In this document: one piece after another, positions 1 to 5,012 of the stretch
How positions within the stretch are numbered: position 1 is the stretch's first letter
Layout: the number at the start of each line of letters is the position of its first letter
Assembly: GCA_028701815.1 (NCBI GenBank)
Contig: JAQVPY010000154.1
Span: 1 to 5,012, forward strand
DNA: 5,012 nucleotides
From: Bacteroidales bacterium
GTDB lineage: Bacteria > Bacteroidota > Bacteroidia > Bacteroidales > BM520
Direction: 5' to 3'
Position numbers and translations under genes: made by a program
Notes under the pieces: generated by a model
What the model was told of the DNA's origin: nothing
What the model saw: the letters and a program-made list of their open reading frames with translations, nothing else
Databases searched by the model: none

Positions 1-944
1 GACTCTTCTCCAACACTTAGATCAGAACTATTTTGCCACACGTCAACTTTTAATCTCTCCATATTTTCCCTGGCTTCTTCTTCGGATTGATATATTTTCT
101 TCTTATTTAAAGCATCCTGACTTCTTTCTCCAAAAAGAAATTCTGCTCTTTCTTCTCTCTTCATTTTCTTAGCTTTTGCAGAATCATTCGCTAATTCTTC
201 AGGCGTTGGCGTATTCAATGCTTGTGGGGTTGTTTCTTGCAGCGTTGACATATTCACTTGTGGAACCTGAGTGGTTGATATTTGCCTGGAGTAATCTATT
301 TCCCGTTCCGTATCTGGATCTGGATCTCTCCCAATCATTCCGCTCTGTTGCACCACATGGGTAAGTTCATGAGCAAGAAGAAGCCTCCCATCAGAATTAT
401 CCGGCTGATATTGTCCACTATTAAAATAAATATCGTTACCATGTGTAAATGCTTTTGCCTGTATATCTCTGCTCATCTGAGCAGCAGGAGCATCAGTGTG
501 TATGCGTACTCCGGTAAAGTCAGCGCCGAAACTGTTTTCCATCTTAGAGCGAAAAGCATCGGGCAAAGAATGACCTCCCCCCCGAGAAACATTCAGCTGA
601 GTTTCCATATCCGAACTTATGCTAACCGGTGCGCCTCCGAAACGTTGTATTGAAGGGTTATTGCCATTTGAAAAGAAGGTATTATCTTTATCATAAGTAT
701 TACGCATTATGGCATCAGCCATAAAATCAGCCTCTTGTTCATATACATCATTGGGCTGAGATACTTCCAATTTCGATTGGACTACTGTTCGCTTATCAAA
801 GGACGTATTGTTCCCCGCATCTAAATTCAAAGAAGATGCGTTGGCAGTTAAGGTACGAGATGGATAGCTCAAAGAATAATTGTTAGCAATATCTGTTCTA
901 TACGGTACCGACACAGGCGCTTTATTTGATACTTCAGGTCCCAT
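1..944 (-). CDS. eCIS core-domain (DUF4157) protein with HELTH metalloprotease-like motif, C-terminus cut by the window
   Basis: The frame read leftwards from ATG 944-942 stays open for 314 codons to the window edge, so the protein is partial at its C-terminus. Residues about 59-80 (KLEVSQPNDVYEQEADFMAD) match the short motif that opens DUF4157 proteins. Residues about 127-200 hold the core: LPDAFRSKMENSFGADFTGVRIHTD, then AFTHGNDIYF, then LLAHELTHVVQQ, given here in parts. His192, Glu193 and His196 form an HExxH zinc site, so a metallopeptidase-like fold is likely, although activity is unproven. The first ~58 residues are polar, with no signal peptide or membrane segment. Residues 201-314 are a TP/PQ-rich linker followed by a strongly charged, probably helical stretch (KAKKMKREERAEF); I recognise no toxin domain there. 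An in-frame TAA six bases before the ATG fixes this as the earliest ATG start. DUF4157 proteins are known to accompany eCIS loci and several are proposed or shown cargo; the role here is inferred from that and from the neighbouring tape measure and ATPase genes. Confidence 0.93.
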   Translation of the reverse strand, partial: MGPEVSNKAPVSVPYRTDIANNYSLSYPSRTLTANASSLNLDAGNNTSFDKRTVVQSKLEVSQPNDVYEQEADFMADAIMRNTYDKDNTFFSNGNNPSIQRFGGAPVSISSDMETQLNVSRGGGHSLPDAFRSKMENSFGADFTGVRIHTDAPAAQMSRDIQAKAFTHGNDIYFNSGQYQPDNSDGRLLLAHELTHVVQQSGMIGRDPDPDTEREIDYSRQISTTQVPQVNMSTLQETTPQALNTPTPEELANDSAKAKKMKREERAEFLFGERSQDALNKKKIYQSEEEARENMERLKVDVWQNSSDLSVGEE

Positions 945-1018
945 AATTTATAGCTGTTTTGATAAGTCATGATTTCTCCCCCACATTATCAACCGATTGT
1001 AATTATTATTTTATGCTT

Positions 1019-1046
1019 GCAAGATACGAATAAATTACGAAACCAA
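1019..1046 (-). promoter_or_regulatory. Possible weak Bacteroidota-type promoter for the DUF4157 gene
   Basis: On the minus strand TTG (1046-1044) is followed after 17 bases by TATCTTGC (1026-1019). The known Bacteroidota pattern is TTTG or TTG, roughly 17-23 bases, then TAnnTTTG. The first part of the -7 element (TAnnTT) fits but the end does not. Transcription would start about 70 bases before the ATG. The match is weak in an AT-rich gap and could be chance. Confidence 0.2.
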
Positions 1047-1070
1047 GGATTTGTATCTACAAAAAATGTC

Positions 1071-1086
1071 TATATAAAATTATATA
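1071..1086. repeat. Perfect 7-base inverted repeat of A and T only
   Basis: TATATAA, two bases, then TTATATA form a perfect palindromic hairpin just downstream of the ATPase stop, with a run of six T about 5 bases beyond it on the minus strand. The position suits a weak rho-independent terminator or mRNA 3' end, but a stem with no GC pair would be unstable, and such palindromes arise easily in sequence this AT-rich. Confidence 0.3.
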
Positions 1087-1090
1087 CCCC

Positions 1091-2434
1091 CTAATCTATT
1101 GTCTTCCCTTCTTTCCAAAATTCTTTCCGAATCCCCGTCATTAAATCGTCGAGAGTGATAATATCACTGTTTCTTCCCATCGTCATCAAAGAACAATACC
1201 GGACGACATTAAGTATAGAGCCTCCTGAAATCTCATATTTTTTTGCTATCTCATTTAATTTAATATCAGGCGCAAATGATGTCTTCTTTGAAAAAGTATT
1301 ACGCCACAACAGTTCTCTTTGTTCGGGATTAGGCATCGAAAAATGAATAACACTTTGGAAACGACGCGTAAAGGCTTCATCCATATTTGATTTCAAATTG
1401 GTAGACAATAGTACTAATCCATCATAATCTTCTATCCTCTGAAGCAAATACGAGACCTCTTGATTAGCATAACGATCATGTGCATCTTTAATATTAGTTC
1501 GTTTACCGAATAAGGAATCTGCCTCATCGAAAAACAAAATCCAGTCTTTATTTTCTGCTATTTCAAAGACCTTGGAAAGATTCTTCTCTGTTTCTCCAAT
1601 GTATTTTGATACGATCATTGACAAATCAATACAATATACTTCTTTCCCTGCATATTTTCCTAATAACGAAGCCGTAAAGGTCTTCCCAGTACCTGAAGGA
1701 CCATAAAATAAAGCTCTATATCCGGGCTTAATTTTCTTACGAAGATCCCATTCATCTAACATTTTATCGCCAAGCTTTATCCATAATTTCAACTCATTTA
1801 TCTGAGTGACAGTTACCTCATCAAGGACAAGATCTTCCCATTTTTGCTCAGTCTTCAAATATCTGGCAGGAAATTGCGCGGAAAAATCCGGGATATACTG
1901 TCTTTCATATATCAATTCCTCTATTAAAGCAGCAGATGGGAATAAAACAGCAGAATATGGAGAATCCTGCTCTTCTTTAAGATTACGCAGAAGCATCTTT
2001 TGTGAAAACAACAAATGTTCGTTGAAATAATTAATATAATATAACCTATGTTTGATGCTATCGCCGGCAAGAATAAATAGCAACATTTCAAATGTCGGCA
2101 TAACGCCCTGATAGCCCTGTCCGGTTGCGCATCCGAATTCCACAAAGCGTTGTCCTGTATTTGTATTTTTAATACTAAAGCAATCAAATAGTTGTGGTTT
2201 CAACAAGGGAACAAAAGATAGCATCAAACAAATTCTATCGGGGAATGTCAAATTATTATTCCTTATAAAATCCGGATATTTTCCTTCTCGTCCAATTATG
2301 TCAGGTAGCAGAACTTCATCAATAGTTTTATAATTAGTATCTTGATTAAAATAAAGTTTTAATCGCGTTATTATCGTTTCATTGAGCCATTCTAATTCAT
2401 GACTTATAAAAGTACTGTTAGCTTTTTCTTTCAT
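1091..2434 (-). CDS. eCIS AAA+ ATPase, Afp15-like
   Basis: With the ATG at 2434-2432 the product has 447 residues. The N-terminal ~190 residues carry features of the injection-system ATPase family rather than a general AAA protein: an FPDRICLMLSFVPLL helix, PTFEMLLFILAGDS at about 113-126, and FPARYLKTEQKWEDLVL at about 188-204. The AAA module follows: GYRALFYGPSGTGKT with Walker A at 245-252, a pore-loop-like KYIGE at 277-281 (Tyr278), Walker B ILFFDEAD with Asp303 and Glu304, sensor 1 Asn346, arginine-finger candidates Arg357-Arg358, and a sensor 2 region GGSILNVVR at 404-412. All key residues are present, so ATP hydrolysis is expected. No signal peptide or membrane segment is seen, so it is probably cytoplasmic. 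In known eCIS loci this ATPase is encoded beside the tape measure gene, as here, and is thought to help particle assembly or cargo loading. An in-frame TTG at 2452-2450, overlapping the upstream stop, would add six residues; I prefer the ATG. Confidence 0.95.
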   Translation of the reverse strand: MKEKANSTFISHELEWLNETIITRLKLYFNQDTNYKTIDEVLLPDIIGREGKYPDFIRNNNLTFPDRICLMLSFVPLLKPQLFDCFSIKNTNTGQRFVEFGCATGQGYQGVMPTFEMLLFILAGDSIKHRLYYINYFNEHLLFSQKMLLRNLKEEQDSPYSAVLFPSAALIEELIYERQYIPDFSAQFPARYLKTEQKWEDLVLDEVTVTQINELKLWIKLGDKMLDEWDLRKKIKPGYRALFYGPSGTGKTFTASLLGKYAGKEVYCIDLSMIVSKYIGETEKNLSKVFEIAENKDWILFFDEADSLFGKRTNIKDAHDRYANQEVSYLLQRIEDYDGLVLLSTNLKSNMDEAFTRRFQSVIHFSMPNPEQRELLWRNTFSKKTSFAPDIKLNEIAKKYEISGGSILNVVRYCSLMTMGRNSDIITLDDLMTGIRKEFWKEGKTID

Positions 2435-2448
2435 ATTATATAAATTAA

Positions 2449-4125
2449 TCAAAATGAATTATGATTCCATTCAACATATATTAAATAATCATTCCAAGAC
2501 AAGGAAAGAAGATTAAAGCCCCATGGCATATCTTCCAATAAAATATCTATCGTCTTGCTTTCTACTCGTACAATCCAGTCTTTTTCTGTCTTTTCTACAT
2601 ACCCCCTTCTTTGTATAAAGGTCTCCTGCAAACTCTCAATAGAGATATCATCTAATATTTTCCAGAACTTAATAACTGCTTTCAATAGATTCTCTACCTC
2701 AACTTTCTCTTGTTTTCGCATTCTAAATACAGGATTAACAGGAAAATTAACATCTATTCCGCAAATAATTTTATTTAAATTTATCAGATGATCATAAGCA
2801 AGACTATGATCCCCCGCCAATAATTGCAATATATGGACTGCTCGCAATCTATGCTTCATTGACCAAAACTTACCGGACTCATCTAAATACCCTAAACGGT
2901 CAAAACATGTAGGCAACATCGGCACTAATAAAACAAGTCCCGCATTAAAGACTAATATTCGTTTAAGTTCTTCTGTTTCATCCGACATAGCATAATTACT
3001 ATTTTGCATTAATCCATCTTCGCTTTTATATTTTTGAAGTAGATGTTGGAGTAATTTTTTATCTCTGTCTTTAACTACTTTTTTCAATCGATTATTCATT
3101 GCAGTCTCTTGGGATTTATCTGACAATAAATAGGACTCTTCTTTTTCCCCCGACGACGACCCATGATCTAATCCTGAACGTATCTTTAATGATTTATCAA
3201 CTTCAGCTGACATGGTGGCTGACCCTGTGGCTGACCTTGGGGACTGAGAATCAGATTCTTGTGTAATGTAATTAGTAACGGATTGGGAATGAAGTTCTTT
3301 ATATATTGGATCAAAATATCTACAATCTTTAAATAACAAACATTCTCCGAAATATGATAAAAATTGTTTACGTATAGTAGAGGATTGTGTATGAATGACT
3401 GTTTTATTATAATAGGTATATATTGCATCCGTTATTTCTTTTAAGACAATCGTATTAGCATTATCCTCGATAAACTTTAATAAGATGTCGCGGAGAACCG
3501 CCTCGGTGACTAAATAGGTAAATCTGCTAAATGCATATCTATTGGAAGAGATGGTCTGTATTAACTTATCAAATCGATATTTATCCGAACAAATATCTGA
3601 TAAGGCTAAGGTCGAAATCCTCGCAATTTTAAATTTCTTCTCTGACGAATAATACCATGGGACGGCAGCATCAGCTATGTATGCGACAAAAACCGGAAAG
3701 GCATCTTGTCTGGGAATATCTTCATCTGAAAGCAATCCGCCTGAAATATTTTTATTTATTATTACATCTTTTTCATTGTCTGACTTATTATCCGAAAAAA
3801 CGCCTTGAAGGTTTGAAAATATTTGTGTACCTTTTTGACTCGCGACCGCCTCATGATCAAATTTGTTAGATATATATTTTCGTATTTCATTTTCCAACAT
3901 CGTTGAAAATTTATACGCAATATCTTCCGGTGCAACAATGCCCAGATCTAAATCTAAGTTCTCAATACGGATATCATAATGGTTATAACGTTTAACAACG
4001 TCTTCTAATGATGGCTGAATATAACTTCTATAATATTGATTACTTATATCTAAAGCGCTTTCCGATGAGGTTTCATCAGAAAAAACTAAATTAAAGGATA
4101 ACTTATTTACAAGGTCTTCCGACAT
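2449..4125 (-). CDS. Contractile injection system tape measure protein (CIS_TMP / Afp14-like)
   Basis: This 558-residue protein has the hallmarks of the eCIS tape measure family. The N-terminal segment (residues ~5-95) contains YYRSYIQPSLEDVV and the strand NLDLDLG at 56-62, followed by a charged helix. A conserved-type VPWYY lies at 155-159. The C-terminal half is the most telling: NAGLVLLVPMLP at 394-405, RLGYL near 410, HRLRAVHILQLLAG near 425-438, NKIICGI at 451-457, KAVIKFWKIL near 482-491, QRRG at 505-508, MPWGF at 533-537 and a terminal YVEW at 550-553. Between about 281 and 345 lies a Ser-rich, probably disordered linker containing a small tandem repeat. In this family the protein is understood to set tube and sheath length during assembly and to occupy the tube lumen. 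It has no signal peptide. The ATPase gene follows after 14 bases, supporting co-transcription. It is the first eCIS gene on this strand after the fucosidase, and its codons are the most AT-rich in the window. No Shine-Dalgarno is visible before the ATG, which is usual in Bacteroidota. Confidence 0.93.
   Translation of the reverse strand: MSEDLVNKLSFNLVFSDETSSESALDISNQYYRSYIQPSLEDVVKRYNHYDIRIENLDLDLGIVAPEDIAYKFSTMLENEIRKYISNKFDHEAVASQKGTQIFSNLQGVFSDNKSDNEKDVIINKNISGGLLSDEDIPRQDAFPVFVAYIADAAVPWYYSSEKKFKIARISTLALSDICSDKYRFDKLIQTISSNRYAFSRFTYLVTEAVLRDILLKFIEDNANTIVLKEITDAIYTYYNKTVIHTQSSTIRKQFLSYFGECLLFKDCRYFDPIYKELHSQSVTNYITQESDSQSPRSATGSATMSAEVDKSLKIRSGLDHGSSSGEKEESYLLSDKSQETAMNNRLKKVVKDRDKKLLQHLLQKYKSEDGLMQNSNYAMSDETEELKRILVFNAGLVLLVPMLPTCFDRLGYLDESGKFWSMKHRLRAVHILQLLAGDHSLAYDHLINLNKIICGIDVNFPVNPVFRMRKQEKVEVENLLKAVIKFWKILDDISIESLQETFIQRRGYVEKTEKDWIVRVESKTIDILLEDMPWGFNLLSLSWNDYLIYVEWNHNSF
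3206..3235 (-). repeat. 12-base tandem repeat in the tape measure linker
   Basis: GTCAGC occurs three times with a period of exactly 12 bases, and the longer unit GTCAGCCAC occurs twice. In the tape measure frame this reads SATG-SATM-SAEV, three Ser-Ala-x-x units at residues about 298-309. It lies in the Ser-rich linker and could change copy number by slippage without breaking the frame. Confidence 0.65.
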
Positions 4126-4183
4126 ATATATGTAATCGTTCTTTTTTTATTATTATAATTATTTTGTAAAGGTCAGTATCCCC
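4126..4183 (-). other. Gap between the fucosidase and tape measure genes
   Basis: These 58 bases are almost entirely A and T apart from a short G-run next to the fucosidase stop. If the eCIS genes have their own promoter it should lie here or inside the fucosidase 3' end. I see no TAnnTTTG element with a partner at the right spacing. A TATAAT at 4157-4152 has no plausible -35 box. No terminator hairpin follows the fucosidase stop, so read-through cannot be excluded. Confidence 0.5.
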
Positions 4184-5012
4184 CTACCGAAACGCTGCGA
4201 AGTTTTTGATATCCGGCTCCGCCTTGCTCTTATTCACTACCACACGGATGGCTGTCAGCCGCTGCGGGTCAAAACTGTCGATGTGCTTGTGCCCAATATT
4301 GGAACCGGTACAGATAACAGCCCATTCGCCACCGTCAACAGACATTCCTTCAAGAGTATATCCGAGAACTCTCTCACCCTTGGCTATGTTTTCCTGAATG
4401 ACTACCCTGCTTATTTCTGTCGGCTCGTCAAAAGAAATAGCGATTTCATTACCCCGTCCTGACGTCTGTTTTATAGGAGTACCATAAACTTCTTTTATAG
4501 CCTTGCCAAATTCTTCAACACGCTTGACATCTTCTTCCGGCACGAGACCTCTGTCGTCAATGACAAGACCAAGCAGCATATTGGTATTTCTGCCAACACT
4601 CGTCTCATATCTCTTCATCATCTCATCAAGAGTGTAAATGAGAGAGTCCTCACCGGCTTTCCAAAACCAGCCGCCCTGAAATGACGACTTATATCTCAAA
4701 GTACAATCGGATTCACCCGGGCACCAGAAAGGAGCATCGGGATTGCCATTCATGCCTTCGACAACTAAGGTGCCATCGGAATTAGTCGTGGAATCTGCCG
4801 TAGCCCAGCACAAATAAGGAGCCAGACCTACTTCATTACCTACCCAGCGAATGAGGTTGGGATAACCGTAAGGACCCTGAAATGCAATAGCATCAGGCTG
4901 AAGCTTTTGAACTAATGAAAGCACATCTGCACCTCCCATGTCCATGGAAAGAAGACCTCCGTCAAACCATATCTCGAACAACTTTCCGTAATTTGTCCAT
5001 AACTCCGTCAAC
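4184..5012 (-). CDS. Alpha-L-fucosidase, GH29 (probably GH29-B type), N-terminus cut by the window, with C-terminal discoidin-like domain
   Basis: The frame is open from the right edge to TAG at 4186-4184, giving about 275 residues of the 3' part. The first visible codon is TTG in the middle of the gene (Leu in LTELWTNYG), not a start. Family features are clear: TNYGKLFEIWFDGG, whose Asp17 of the visible part is the expected catalytic nucleophile; AFQGP at 43-47; IRWVGNEVG at 54-62, whose Glu60 fits the acid/base of GH29-B enzymes by its context and by its distance of 43 residues; and GRNTNMLLGLVIDDRGLVPEEDV at 140-162, split here only by description, the conserved end of the catalytic barrel. 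From about residue 185 an F5/8 type C (discoidin-like) domain follows, with ISFDEPTEISRVVIQENI and a closing IRVVVNKSKAEPDIKNFAAF. The enzyme would release terminal L-fucose from glycans, probably alpha-1,3/1,4-linked; a signal peptide would be outside the window. GC is clearly higher than in the eCIS genes, and no function links it to them. Confidence 0.93.
   Translation of the reverse strand, partial: LTELWTNYGKLFEIWFDGGLLSMDMGGADVLSLVQKLQPDAIAFQGPYGYPNLIRWVGNEVGLAPYLCWATADSTTNSDGTLVVEGMNGNPDAPFWCPGESDCTLRYKSSFQGGWFWKAGEDSLIYTLDEMMKRYETSVGRNTNMLLGLVIDDRGLVPEEDVKRVEEFGKAIKEVYGTPIKQTSGRGNEIAISFDEPTEISRVVIQENIAKGERVLGYTLEGMSVDGGEWAVICTGSNIGHKHIDSFDPQRLTAIRVVVNKSKAEPDIKNFAAFR

Larger units (their letters stand above)
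945..1090 (-). other. Intergenic leader between the ATPase and DUF4157 genes
   Basis: This 146-base gap separates the ATPase stop from the DUF4157 start and is much longer than the 14-base gap between the tape measure and ATPase genes. Read on the minus strand it holds, in order, an AT-only inverted repeat followed shortly by a T-run, a weak Bacteroidota-like promoter match, and a purine-rich GGGGGAG stretch ahead of an out-of-frame ATG. The spacing suggests the DUF4157 gene may be expressed at least partly apart from the two genes upstream. Nothing here is long or GC-rich enough to be a convincing terminator. Confidence 0.6.

Noticed and set aside
312..332. Short GATCCA tandem in the DUF4157 gene (DPDPD)
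   Set aside because: It is only two near-copies encoding an acidic turn just after the metal site, too short to call a repeat.
176..653. Two overlapping plus-strand open frames (176-364 and 282-653)
   Set aside because: They lie antisense to the DUF4157 gene, whose minus-strand frame has clear conserved motifs across this stretch. Their translations resemble no family.
1155..2187. Plus-strand frames at 1155-1346 and 1806-2030 and a second minus-strand frame at 1924-2187
   Set aside because: All fall inside the ATPase gene and are shadows of its coding sequence.
2555..3869. Plus-strand frames at 2555-2791 and 3657-3869 and a minus-strand frame at 3186-3428
   Set aside because: All fall within the tape measure gene, which reads cleanly with conserved motifs at both ends.
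4152..4157. Minus-strand TATAAT before the tape measure gene
   Set aside because: There is no -35 box at a workable distance, the primary Bacteroidota sigma factor uses a different -7 element, and the gap is nearly all A and T, so a chance match is expected.
4206..4397. Plus-strand frame antisense to the fucosidase
   Set aside because: It is opposite the discoidin-like domain and has no recognisable product.
5009..5011. TTG as the start codon of the fucosidase
   Set aside because: The codon sits inside a conserved catalytic-domain segment (LTELWTNYG), before the nucleophile region, so the gene must continue beyond the window.

Overview
The window looks like a Bacteroidota chromosome, most likely from the order Bacteroidales. 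It is AT-rich, its genes are preceded by AT-rich leaders rather than clear Shine-Dalgarno sequences, and it combines a GH29 alpha-L-fucosidase with the Bacteroidota form of extracellular contractile injection system (eCIS) genes. All four recognisable genes lie on the minus strand, so transcription runs from right to left.

In transcription order: (1) 5012-4184 holds the 3' part of an alpha-L-fucosidase with a C-terminal discoidin-like (F5/8 type) domain; its 5' end lies beyond the window. (2) After a 58-base gap, 4125-2449 encodes a 558-residue eCIS tape measure protein of the CIS_TMP / Afp14-like type. (3) 2434-1091, only 14 bases later, encodes the eCIS AAA+ ATPase (Afp15-like). (4) After a 146-base gap, 944-1 encodes a protein with the eCIS core domain DUF4157, carrying an intact HELTH zinc-metalloprotease-like motif. 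It has no stop before the window edge, so its C-terminus is unseen.

Genes 2 and 3 are tightly spaced and almost certainly co-transcribed. In characterised eCIS particles the tape measure sets the length of the tube and sheath, and the Afp15-type ATPase is encoded beside it and is thought to act in assembly or loading. DUF4157 proteins are strongly associated with eCIS loci and are candidate cargo or accessory factors. The window therefore shows one end of an eCIS locus. None of the sheath, tube, spike, baseplate or cap genes is visible, and they would have to lie to the left of base 1 or elsewhere. The fucosidase has visibly higher GC than the tape measure gene and belongs to glycan degradation, so the boundary near 4126-4183 is probably where a resident catabolic gene meets an acquired eCIS locus. 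I see no tRNA, rRNA, CRISPR array, insertion sequence or transposase.
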